NCBI GenBank assembly: GCA_036525795.1
Contig: DATCZS010000085.1
Coordinates: forward strand, 1-20,337
Direction of reading: 5' to 3'
Origin: DATCZS01 sp036525795
GTDB taxonomy: Bacteria; Actinomycetota; Acidimicrobiia; Spongiisociales; ZC4RG35
Length of the DNA stretch: 20,337 nucleotides
Both the position numbers and the translations under genes were made by a program. The notes under the pieces are model-generated. The model was not told the DNA's origin, did not search any database, and saw nothing but the letters and a program-made list of their open reading frames with translations. This document shows, in pieces, positions 1 through 5,397 of this stretch. The first letter of the stretch is position 1; each line of letters starts with the position of its first letter.

Positions 1-542
1 GGCTGGCGGAGGGCAGCTACACGCTGGTGCTGAACCCGGACGGCGGCTCGGACCGGCCCCGCACCCTCGACATCCCGTTCACCGTCGCCGAAGCGGGCGA
101 CGCCGTGTCCGTGCCGTCCGCCGACGCGAACCGCATCGCCCTCGACGTGGTTGCGTTCGCCCAGGGATCGACCCTCCCGCCGGCTCTCGCCGAAACCGTC
201 CTCCTGCGACTCGGCAATCAGGAAACCTTGACGAGGACCGGAACCGACTTGGCGGACCGCGCCAACTGGGTGATCGACGCCGCCGATTTCGAGGGATTCG
301 CCGGCCCGTTCGATCCGCTCGGCGTCATCGCCGCACGGCCGGAGGTGACGGTATCCGAAGGGCCGATCCCCCACTGCGCCGCTCCCCCGATCGACTGGTG
401 GCCCGGCGCCGACCTGGCCCGCCCCCAGATCAACCTGGAACCGGTCGGGATCGACAGCTGCATCCAGTGGTACGCCGTCGTCCTGCGGGTCAACGCATCC
501 GGCGAGATCCAGGAGATCATCCTCGACCTCTTCGGCCCGTGA
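1..542 (+). CDS. C-terminal part of a secreted-looking protein of unknown function (5' truncated)
   Basis: The reading frame is already open at the window edge (first complete codon at base 3) and ends at TGA 540-542, giving about 179 residues. The real start lies outside the window. The visible part begins with a beta-strand-like stretch (LAEGSYTLVLNPDGG), as found in Ig-like or cell-surface domains, and has high-GC third positions typical of real genes here. Two cysteines (in PHCAAPP and DSCIQWY) flank a tryptophan-rich segment and could form a disulfide, which would fit an exported protein. No enzyme motif is visible and I do not recognise the family. A GC hairpin follows five bases after the stop. 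Confidence 0.6.
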   Translation, partial: LAEGSYTLVLNPDGGSDRPRTLDIPFTVAEAGDAVSVPSADANRIALDVVAFAQGSTLPPALAETVLLRLGNQETLTRTGTDLADRANWVIDAADFEGFAGPFDPLGVIAARPEVTVSEGPIPHCAAPPIDWWPGADLARPQINLEPVGIDSCIQWYAVVLRVNASGEIQEIILDLFGP

Positions 543-546
543 GACT

Positions 547-567
547 GGGGGGAGAGAAGAGCCCCCC
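547..567 (+). terminator. Possible terminator hairpin after the first gene
   Basis: Six G (547-552) and six C (562-567) enclose a 9-nt loop, just after the stop codon at 542. There is no T-run, so this is a weak candidate. It may instead be part of the GC-rich repeat cluster that follows. Confidence 0.3.
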
Positions 568-570
568 TCC

Positions 571-736
571 CCGCCTACGGCGGGACTCCCCCCAAGAGGG
601 GGAGAAACACGACCGTCTCCTCCCCCCTCGGGGGAGGTGGCTCGAGCCGAAGGCGAGAGACGGAGGGGGCACCACCACACCCCAACAGCCCCCCACCCCG
701 CCTACGGCGGGACTCCCCCCAAGAGGGGGAGAAACA
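571..736. repeat. GC-rich multi-hairpin intergenic repeat (two identical 39-mers around an inverted repeat)
   Basis: An identical 39-nt sequence occurs at 571-609 and 698-736. Each copy holds two potential hairpins: CCGCC/GGCGG around TA(C), and CTCCCCC/GGGGGAG around CAAGA. Between the copies, CCGTCTC (613-619) pairs with GAGACGG (657-663), enclosing a perfect 8-bp hairpin (CCTCCCCC-CTC-GGGGGAGG) and the palindrome GGCTCGAGCC. Open frames that cross this stretch have no coding character. It looks like a REP-type or extragenic repeat; its genome copy number cannot be seen from here. Confidence 0.7.
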
Positions 737-752
737 GCCCCCCTTCGGCACG

Positions 753-785
753 CGAAGAACCCCGCCCTGGGGGCGGGGTTCTTCG
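753..785 (-). terminator. Strong 15-bp hairpin terminator
   Basis: CGAAGAACCCCGCCC (753-767) and GGGCGGGGTTCTTCG (771-785) are perfect complements with a 3-nt loop. Both ends of the stem are T/A-rich, so it could work in either direction. It lies two bases after an in-frame TGA (788-790) on the minus strand, so I read it as the end of the small minus-strand unit starting near 977. It could also stop plus-strand readthrough from the first gene. Confidence 0.75.
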
Positions 786-916
786 AATCACACCTGAGAG
801 ACGGTGACGGTGCGACTGCACCGCTCTGGTGGGACCAGATCCAGAGATCTCAGAGGCTGGTGGTCCGAGTTGGAGTCGCCACCTGAAGAGAGTGGCGCCT
901 CGGTAGCGAGCGCCAC

Positions 917-958
917 TCAGCGCTCGGCCACCTCCAGAGTCCCGAAACTACTACCCAA
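917..958 (-). CDS. 13-residue micro-ORF (putative leader peptide)
   Basis: The TTG at 958 starts MGSSFGTLEVAER and stops at TGA 919-917. The case for translation is the 16-nt Shine-Dalgarno with ideal 9-nt spacing, and a hairpin that begins inside the stop codon. The frame stays open for 42 further codons (starting with GTG directly after TGA) up to a second TGA at 790-788, right before the terminator. This could be a second tiny ORF, readthrough, or simply the RNA body. The downstream part has mixed third positions and no domain, so I favour a short leader peptide. No function is known to me. Confidence 0.45.
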   Translation of the reverse strand: MGSSFGTLEVAER

Positions 959-961
959 CTA

Positions 962-977
962 GGACCACCTCCTTTCT
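962..977 (-). promoter_or_regulatory. Extended Shine-Dalgarno matching the 16S 3' tail over 16 nt
   Basis: The minus strand reads AGAAAGGAGGTGGTCC. Against the usual bacterial 16S 3' tail (GGAUCACCUCCUUUCU) this forms 16 consecutive pairs, one of them G-U. The core GGAGG sits 9 nt before the TTG at 958. Ordinary ribosome sites match only 4-8 nt, so this is unusual. Confidence 0.65.
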
Positions 978-1014
978 CTGGTAGCAGCGATTCAACCACG
1001 AAATCCCCGAAAAG

Positions 1015-1046
1015 GAAGCGAATTCCCGCCTTCCGGAATTCGCTTC
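1015..1046. promoter_or_regulatory. 12-bp perfect inverted repeat, possible operator for the permease gene
   Basis: GAAGCGAATTCC (1015-1026) and GGAATTCGCTTC (1035-1046) are perfect complements around 8 nt. The right arm ends at 1046, exactly where a -35 box would lie for the -10-like TAGCTT at 1064-1069 (17-nt spacer), so a dimeric regulator bound here could block the permease promoter. In the minus direction the hairpin is followed by CTTTTC, so it could also act as a terminator or attenuator ahead of the small RNA unit. Confidence 0.5.
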
Positions 1047-1063
1047 GCGGGCGGTCGGCGCCG

Positions 1064-1069
1064 TAGCTT
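1064..1069 (+). promoter_or_regulatory. -10-like hexamer, leaderless start of the TauE/SafE gene
   Basis: TAGCTT is followed by exactly six bases and then GTG (1076). This spacing recurs at several genes in the window and supports the chosen start; no good Shine-Dalgarno is present. Confidence 0.45.
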
Positions 1070-1075
1070 CCGGGG

Positions 1076-1798
1076 GTGTTCACGGTGGTCGAACTGATGG
1101 CGGCGTCGTTGGTGGCGTTCGGTGCTGCGGCGCTGCAGGGATCGGTCGGGTTCGGGTTCGCCATCATCTCGGTCCCCGTGCTCAGCCTCGTCGACCCGCG
1201 CTTCGCCCCGATCCCGGTCCTGATCGTCACCATGGGCCTCGCCTCGCTCTCCCTCGTGAGGGAGCGGCGTCACCTCGACTTCGACGGCGTCGGATGGATC
1301 ATCGCCGGACGCATCCCGGGTGCGGTCGCCGGAGCGTGGATCCTCACCATCGTCTCGCGCCGCACGCTGTCGATCGTCATCGCCGGTGTCGTGGTCGCGG
1401 CGGTCGCCGTCCTGGCGAGCGGGACGTCCATCGCCCTCAACCGGCGCAACCGCGTGCTGGCCGGGATCGTCTCCGGCTTCACCGGGGCGTCCGCCGGCAT
1501 CGGCGGCCCGCCGCTGGCACTCCTCTATCGGTCGGCGGCGGGAGGCACCGTGCGCTCCAGCCTGGGTGCGATCTTCACCGTGGGGATCGCCATCAACCTC
1601 GTGATCCTCGGGGTGGCGGGAGCGATGACCCTGGGAGACTGGCAGGCGGCCGCATCGATCGCGCCGGCCGCACTGGTGGGCTTCGGGCTGTCGTCGGCGG
1701 TCACGCATCGATTCGATGGACGATTGCTGCGCCGATCGATTCTGGCGGTGGCCGGCCTCGCCGGAGCCCTCCTCCTGTTCACCTCGCTCGCCGGGTGA
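1076..1798 (+). CDS. TauE/SafE family membrane permease (putative sulfite/organo-acid exporter)
   Basis: This 240-residue integral membrane protein is almost entirely hydrophobic helices with short Arg-rich loops. The two family hallmarks are present in the expected half-repeat layout: QGSVGFGFAIISVP in the first helix pair (about residues 21-34) and GFTGASAGIGGPPLALL at about 137-153. TauE/SafE proteins are cytoplasmic-membrane exporters or importers of sulfur-containing or carboxylate anions such as sulfite and sulfoacetate; the substrate here cannot be read from sequence. The length is normal for the family. The GTG start is chosen because of the -10-like box six bases upstream. The gene converges with the dehydrogenase gene (stops 3 bp apart) and stands alone on its strand. 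Confidence 0.85.
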   Translation: MFTVVELMAASLVAFGAAALQGSVGFGFAIISVPVLSLVDPRFAPIPVLIVTMGLASLSLVRERRHLDFDGVGWIIAGRIPGAVAGAWILTIVSRRTLSIVIAGVVVAAVAVLASGTSIALNRRNRVLAGIVSGFTGASAGIGGPPLALLYRSAAGGTVRSSLGAIFTVGIAINLVILGVAGAMTLGDWQAAASIAPAALVGFGLSSAVTHRFDGRLLRRSILAVAGLAGALLLFTSLAG

Positions 1799-1801
1799 GC
1801 A

Positions 1802-2725
1802 TCACACCACCCGGTTGACCCATTCGCCTTCTCCGCGGAGGGCAGCCAGGTTGGCGCGGAACATCTCGGCCAGCCTCGGGCCGTACATCGGTGAGAGACC
1901 GGCGGTGTGAGGGGTGAGCACCACACGGGGATTGCTCCACAGCGGCGAGGTCTCGGGCAGCGGCTCGTGTTCGAACACGTCGAGTCCCGCTCCGCGCAGA
2001 CCGCACTCCTCGATCGCCCACACCAGGTCGGACTCGGCGACGACCGTGCCGCGGCCGACGTTGACGAACCAGCCATTGCCGAGCGCCTTCAGCACTTCGC
2101 GGTCCACGATCCCCCGCGTCGCCTCGGTCTCCGGCAGCACCGCCACGATCACGTCCGCCTGCCCGGCCAGTTCGACCAGGCCCTCCGGGGAGCGCACCTC
2201 GTCGGCCACGCCGGTGTAGCCCCCGACGTTCTGTTTGACGCCGACGACCCGCATGCCCCACGCCGCCGCCCTCCGGGCGATCTCCTCGCCGATGGTTCCG
2301 AGGCCGAGCACGAGCATGGTCTTGCCGGTCAGCTCCTCGTTCATGTGCGGGCGCCAGGTGGCGGTGGTGGCGTTGCGGGTCGAGACGCCGATTCCCCTGG
2401 TCAGGGCGAGAAGCAGGGCGAACGCGTGCTCTGCAACCGGGACCACGTGCACCCCGCTCGCAGAGGTCAGGACGATTCCCCTGTCGGAGAGCTCCGGGAG
2501 GGGGAACTGGTCCACCCCTGCCGAGATCGACTGGATCCACCGCATCCGCGGGGCGTAGTACTCGTCACGCCACACCCAGGTAACGAGCACCTCACACGTG
2601 TGTAGCGCCTCGTCGAGATCCTCGAGCGTCGGCACGGCAAGGTCGATCCCGTCGATCGCGGCGAAGGCGTCGGCCACCCCGCGAGGGTGACGAGGATGGA
2701 CGACGACCCGTACCGGACCGGTCAT
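1802..2725 (-). CDS. D-isomer-specific 2-hydroxyacid dehydrogenase family protein
   Basis: This 307-residue NAD(P)-dependent oxidoreductase of the D-2-hydroxyacid dehydrogenase family interconverts 2-keto acids and D-2-hydroxy acids in the cytoplasm. The Rossmann motif GLGTIG is at 141-146. The catalytic triad residues are Arg225 (in NVGRGTVV), Glu254 (in DVFEHEP) and His273 (in LTPHTAG). The N-terminal half is the substrate domain (SISAGVDQFP at 67-75). Substrate specificity is not evident; glyoxylate/hydroxypyruvate reductase-like or phosphoglycerate dehydrogenase-like activity is possible. The ATG at 2725 overlaps the TGA of the upstream regulator gene (ATGA), pointing to translational coupling. 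The frame stays open upstream to 3328, but that part is only a shadow of the regulator gene. Confidence 0.88.
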   Translation of the reverse strand: MTGPVRVVVHPRHPRGVADAFAAIDGIDLAVPTLEDLDEALHTCEVLVTWVWRDEYYAPRMRWIQSISAGVDQFPLPELSDRGIVLTSASGVHVVPVAEHAFALLLALTRGIGVSTRNATTATWRPHMNEELTGKTMLVLGLGTIGEEIARRAAAWGMRVVGVKQNVGGYTGVADEVRSPEGLVELAGQADVIVAVLPETEATRGIVDREVLKALGNGWFVNVGRGTVVAESDLVWAIEECGLRGAGLDVFEHEPLPETSPLWSNPRVVLTPHTAGLSPMYGPRLAEMFRANLAALRGEGEWVNRVV

Positions 2726-3438
2726 TCCGGACCGAAGATCGCGTCGAGCGAGGCACCCACCGCGTCGAAGAACCCGTCCGCCGCCCACACGAAGACGATG
2801 AGCATCACCGCGATACCGGCCAGCAGGAACAGCGATCTCATCCGGTACAGCAGACGCTGACCGGGGTCTTCGACGTACGACCGGGCCTGGACCGGCGCCG
2901 GTGCGGTCGCGGACGGGCTCGCCGTCGGGCGCGACCCGGTCGACCTGCGTCGCAGGAGGGAACGGGCCGACTCCAACCATCGGACGGCGCCGGACAGCGA
3001 TCCCTTCTTGGGTGAGGGCGAACGATGGTTCCCCCGCCGCCCGGCCGAGGCGCTGGGCGGTGAGTCGTCGCCCGGCAGGGGTGAGACGGGCGTCACACCC
3101 GCACCGGCCGGAGCCGCCGGTTGCGCTGTGGGGGCGGGCGTCCGCACCGGGCCGCCGAGGGCGGTCGGGGCGATCTCGGACAGGGACTGCTCGAGGGTCC
3201 GGGTGGTTCGAGGACCGGGCAGGGTCACGCCGGCGGCGGTGAACACCGACCGCTCCTCCAGGCCCAGCACGGCGGCGAGAGAACTCAGCACCGAGGTCTC
3301 GTCGGGGATCGTGTGGCCGCGTTCCCACGCCCGAACGATCGACGGCGATCGACCGACCAGATCGGCGAGGCGCGTGTGAGAGAGACCGAGTTTCTCACGG
3401 GCGCCACGGATCATTCCCCCGAACTCGGAACCGGACAC
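2722..3438 (-). CDS. Membrane-anchored XRE-type helix-turn-helix protein
   Basis: This 238-residue protein has an N-terminal XRE/Cro-type helix-turn-helix domain (about residues 6-62, with LSHTRLADLVGRSPSIVRAWERG as the HTH core), a long Pro/Ala/Ser/Arg-rich low-complexity linker (about 72-187), and one C-terminal transmembrane helix (about 202-220, LFLLAGIAVMLIVFVW) followed by a short tail. The layout resembles RodZ-like or membrane-tethered regulators, but the usual RodZ periplasmic domain is absent. GTG at 3438 is used: a TATCCT hexamer lies 8 nt upstream and no Shine-Dalgarno is seen. The 3' end overlaps the dehydrogenase start by 4 bp, so the two form an operon. Its DNA target and function are unknown. 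Confidence 0.75.
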   Translation of the reverse strand: MSGSEFGGMIRGAREKLGLSHTRLADLVGRSPSIVRAWERGHTIPDETSVLSSLAAVLGLEERSVFTAAGVTLPGPRTTRTLEQSLSEIAPTALGGPVRTPAPTAQPAAPAGAGVTPVSPLPGDDSPPSASAGRRGNHRSPSPKKGSLSGAVRWLESARSLLRRRSTGSRPTASPSATAPAPVQARSYVEDPGQRLLYRMRSLFLLAGIAVMLIVFVWAADGFFDAVGASLDAIFGPE

Positions 3439-3489
3439 GAGATAAGAGGATACAGAGACCTGGGGAGAAGGGCGAGGTCCTCGACCGGC

Positions 3490-4239
3490 CTACACCGCAA
3501 CCGGCTCGGCGCGATCCACGAGACCATCTTCGCGAACGACCTGCAGGCTGAGCCACCCGCTGGCCAGATCGACAGCCGCGTGCAGGAGTATCGGCGCCCA
3601 CAGCGAGCCGGTCATCCAGTAGCCGACGCCGAAGAGGATTCCCAACGTGCCGGTCTTCACGATCCCGGCCATGCCCTGGTAGGCATGGGCGAGGCCGAAC
3701 ACGAGTCCGGCAAGGACGATGATCACCGCGACCGGCATCGCCGGCAGCCATGCTGCGAGGTAGGCGAAGAGGAACCCCCGGTAGATGAGCTCCTCTTCAA
3801 TGCCTGCGGTGACAGACACGGCGTCGAACCATCGCTTCTCGGCTGCCGTGTGCGGCACGAGGGCGCGTGCCGAGGCGATGGACTCACGGGTCCGGCGGCG
3901 GCCCTGCTCGCTGCGCGCAGTCGATCGGACGAGCATCAGCAGTGCCCCGATCGCCAGTGCGGTAAGGGCGTAGCCCGCGATCGCCCGGGGCGTGGTGTCC
4001 GCAATCAGCCCTATCGACGAGGCGCTCCGGTCCAGGACGATCCACAGCGCGGCGATCGCCGCCGTGAGCATCCACTTCTCTGTCACCACCGTGCGGTAGG
4101 CGCGGGTGCGCGCCTTCCGATCCCCGCCGTCGACCGCCTCCTCCAACGAGAGAAAGCGACGGTGCGCTCGCCACGGAAGCAGGGCAACGAGAACGAGAAA
4201 CACGACGTGATCGAGGATTTCGAGGGTGATGCTTGGCAC
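3490..4239 (-). CDS. CPBP (Abi-type) family intramembrane glutamic endopeptidase
   Basis: This 249-residue multi-pass membrane protein carries the CPBP signature motifs: EELIYR at 149-154 (tandem Glu and Arg), FGLAH at 181-185 (His185), and HAAVD at 220-224 (His220, Asp224). Family members are Rce1-like membrane proteases, or proteins linked to bacteriocin self-immunity; the substrate is unknown. Hydrophobic segments lie near residues 10-22, 56-70, 85-104, 155-182 and 198-220. The GTG at 4239 is preferred over upstream in-frame starts because AGGAGGT lies 7 nt before it and the upstream residues look non-coding. It follows the ArsR-type regulator by 43 bp on the same strand, so the pair is probably one operon with regulated expression. 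Confidence 0.82.
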   Translation of the reverse strand: MPSITLEILDHVVFLVLVALLPWRAHRRFLSLEEAVDGGDRKARTRAYRTVVTEKWMLTAAIAALWIVLDRSASSIGLIADTTPRAIAGYALTALAIGALLMLVRSTARSEQGRRRTRESIASARALVPHTAAEKRWFDAVSVTAGIEEELIYRGFLFAYLAAWLPAMPVAVIIVLAGLVFGLAHAYQGMAGIVKTGTLGILFGVGYWMTGSLWAPILLHAAVDLASGWLSLQVVREDGLVDRAEPVAV

Positions 4240-4282
4240 GGGTTCTACCTCCTGATTGCTGGTTTCACACGACGTACGCGGG

Positions 4283-4888
4283 TCACGAGGAACTGGCGGA
4301 TCGATTCGGTAACGGCAATAGGGCCAGGGTGAGGGAGACGAATTCGTCGTCGTCGCTGGTGTCCTCCCGTCGCATCGAATCGAGAACGGCTGCGAGCAGG
4401 ACATCGAGACGCCGGTTGAATTCGGCCATCTCCTCCCGGCCGAGCCGGCAGTGGGCTCTGATCACGAAGAAGTTGCGATCGTCGCCTTCTCTGCGAACCA
4501 ATCCCTCGGCGAGGGCGGTCTTCATGTCCCGCTCGGCCATCCGGAACCCGCTGGCCGTGGTCTTGACAGCGAGCGGCTGCTCTCCCTCTTCGGCGGGCTG
4601 GCTCTGGGCGGGAATGGCGATGGCCTCGGCGACCATCGAGTAGACGGCCTCTCGACGACGGCCGTCGCGTCGCTCGCCACTCTTGCTCAAGAGGCCGCTC
4701 TGTTCCAGCAGGCGCACGTGGTAGTGGATCGCGGTCGCCGGACGGCCCATCCGCTCGGCGATCTCCCGCACGGAAAGGGGTCGTCCCGCTCCGAAGTACC
4801 CCAGGATCTCGAGCCGCAGCGGTGAGGAGATCGCTCGGCGCTGAGCCTCGCCTTCGATGGTGTGGACCTCGGGTCCGTTCGGCGTCAT
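4283..4888 (-). CDS. ArsR-type winged-helix transcriptional regulator
   Basis: The N-terminal half of this 201-residue protein (about 12-95) is a winged helix-turn-helix of the ArsR/HTH_20 kind: SSPLRLEILGYFGAGRPLSV, then REIAERMGRPATAIHYHVRLLEQSGLL as the recognition region, then a basic wing (RRDGRRREAVY). The C-terminal half (about 105-185) is helical and charged and could serve for dimerisation or ligand sensing. No cysteine pair for metal binding is visible, so a metal sensor is unlikely. It precedes the CPBP protease gene and probably controls that operon and itself through the AT-rich palindrome upstream. ATG 4888 has TAGGCT 7 nt before it and no Shine-Dalgarno, suggesting a leaderless mRNA. 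Confidence 0.83.
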   Translation of the reverse strand: MTPNGPEVHTIEGEAQRRAISSPLRLEILGYFGAGRPLSVREIAERMGRPATAIHYHVRLLEQSGLLSKSGERRDGRRREAVYSMVAEAIAIPAQSQPAEEGEQPLAVKTTASGFRMAERDMKTALAEGLVRREGDDRNFFVIRAHCRLGREEMAEFNRRLDVLLAAVLDSMRREDTSDDDEFVSLTLALLPLPNRSASSS

Positions 4889-4895
4889 GGAGGAG

Positions 4896-4958
4896 AGCCT
4901 ACGTCACCATTCAGAATTATTCAAGTTTTACAATCAAACTTGACAGATATTTTGAATA
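4896..4958 (-). promoter_or_regulatory. AT-rich promoter/operator of the ArsR-CPBP operon
   Basis: In this otherwise GC-rich window, 4911-4958 is strongly AT-rich. It contains a perfect 8-bp inverted repeat, TCAAGTTT (4921-4928) and AAACTTGA (4936-4943) around 7 nt, nested within a wider pair TATTCAA (4918-4924) and TTGAATA (4952-4958). Such palindromes are typical ArsR-family operators. TAGGCT (revcomp of 4896-4901) is a candidate -10 box 7 nt before the ATG. Autoregulation is inferred. Confidence 0.6.
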
Positions 4959-5173
4959 CCACCGGAAGACAGACACCAGGCGTGGGGCCGGAACGGACCA
5001 TCCGACTGCGGAGACCGATGCGCCGGGTTCGGTCACGGAGAACGAGGTCGTCGATCGGCGACAGTCCGAACTCGGGAAGGAGATGCACGTTCGGATCCAC
5101 GACCTGGGGGGCACCGCCTGACGGATCACGTCAACGGGTGCAGGCAGCCCGAGCGAGGAACGGGCAGAAGAAT
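4959..5173. other. Intergenic stretch with no confident gene
   Basis: Nothing is assignable here. One plus-strand frame ending at TGA 5119-5121 has balanced, coding-like residues for its last 35 codons (ending EMHVRIHDLGGTA) but no start with a ribosome site, and upstream it runs into the AT-rich operator. It could be a decayed gene end or chance. Confidence 0.4.
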
Positions 5174-5193
5174 CCCCGACCTGGCGGGGGGTT
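5174..5193 (-). terminator. Possible terminator after tRNA-Sec
   Basis: On the minus strand, immediately after the tRNA CCA end, CCCCG (5189-5185) and CGGGG (5178-5174) can pair around a 6-nt loop and are followed by ATTCTTCT. The stem is short, so this is a weak call. Confidence 0.4.
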
Positions 5194-5288
5194 TGGCGGA
5201 GGCGGACGGGAATCGAACCCGCCAGGGAGCTTTCGCCCCCTCAACGGTTTTGAAGACCGCGGAGCCCACCAGGCGCTCGGACGCCTCC
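5194..5288 (-). tRNA. selC: tRNA-Sec (anticodon UCA)
   Basis: This 95-nt tRNA gene includes an encoded CCA. The acceptor strands are GGAGGCG (5288-5282) and CGCCTCC (5204-5198), followed by discriminator G and CCA (5196-5194). The anticodon arm is GCGGT-CTTCAAA-ACCGT, placing TCA at the anticodon. A long variable arm (GGGGGC-GAAA-GCTCCC) and T arm (GCGGG-TTCGATT-CCCGT) complete it. The size, UCA anticodon, long variable arm and extended acceptor/T stack are diagnostic of selenocysteine tRNA. The eighth acceptor pair would be U-C, a mismatch, and the D-stem holds a G-G mismatch. SelC is charged with Ser, converted by SelA using selenophosphate from SelD, and delivered by SelB; none of these genes is in the window. 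It lies 109 bp downstream of maeB with its own promoter. Confidence 0.93.
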
Positions 5289-5296
5289 GTCCGGGG

Positions 5297-5324
5297 AGAG
5301 TAGCTGGCATGTGTCGGGAGTCCA
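5297..5324 (-). promoter_or_regulatory. Candidate promoter of tRNA-Sec
   Basis: On the minus strand TGGACT (5324-5319) and TACTCT (5302-5297) are separated by 16 nt, and TACTCT ends 8 nt before the mature tRNA 5' end. The match to a sigma-70-type consensus is partial. Confidence 0.4.
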
Positions 5325-5370
5325 CATGGAGACGGTTCCGCGCTCCGGCGACCACCGCTGCTCGACACCC

Positions 5371-5390
5371 CGGACGGACCGGCCCGTCCG
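5371..5390 (-). terminator. Possible terminator hairpin after maeB
   Basis: CGGACGG (5371-5377) and CCGTCCG (5384-5390) form a perfect 7-bp stem with a 6-nt loop, 7 nt past the maeB stop codon. There is no T-run. Confidence 0.4.
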
Positions 5391-5397
5391 CGTCAGT

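Larger units (their letters stand above)
753..977 (-). ncRNA. Putative structured regulatory RNA / leader-peptide unit
   Basis: On the minus strand this stretch reads, in order: an exceptionally long Shine-Dalgarno (977-962); TTG start (958-956); 13 codons and TGA (919-917); a 9-bp hairpin starting in that TGA (arms 918-910 and 898-890, extended by a 3-bp tip with a CTAC loop); then 873-859, which is complementary at 14 of 15 positions to the ribosome-binding/start region 969-955; a 6-bp hairpin CGGTGC-AGTC-GCACCG; and the 15-bp terminator. The pairing of 873-859 with 969-955 would bury the ribosome site and the start codon. No Rfam family is recognised. The exact 5' end is unknown; no convincing -10 box is seen. 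Confidence 0.5.

Noticed and set aside
398..886. 162-codon plus-strand gene over the intergenic repeats
   Set aside because: It is made of translated GC-rich repeats and hairpins and overlaps the end of the real gene in another frame.
889..919. Bona fide SECIS element after UGA at 919-917
   Set aside because: The hairpin is in the right place, but the apical loop CTAC has no G and no bulged U at the expected site, so I do not call it SECIS.
961..977. Remnant of a 16S rRNA 3' end on the plus strand (GGACCACCTCCTTTCT)
   Set aside because: Upstream sequence shows no similarity to helix 45 or other 16S parts. The match is better explained by an extended Shine-Dalgarno on the opposite strand.
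1802..3328. A single 508-residue dehydrogenase fusion on the minus strand
   Set aside because: The first 201 codons are an Arg/Pro-rich shadow of the XRE gene, and the dehydrogenase family starts at the ATG at 2725.
4917..5129. 70-residue minus-strand gene
   Set aside because: It crosses the AT-rich operator, lacks a ribosome site and shows no domain.
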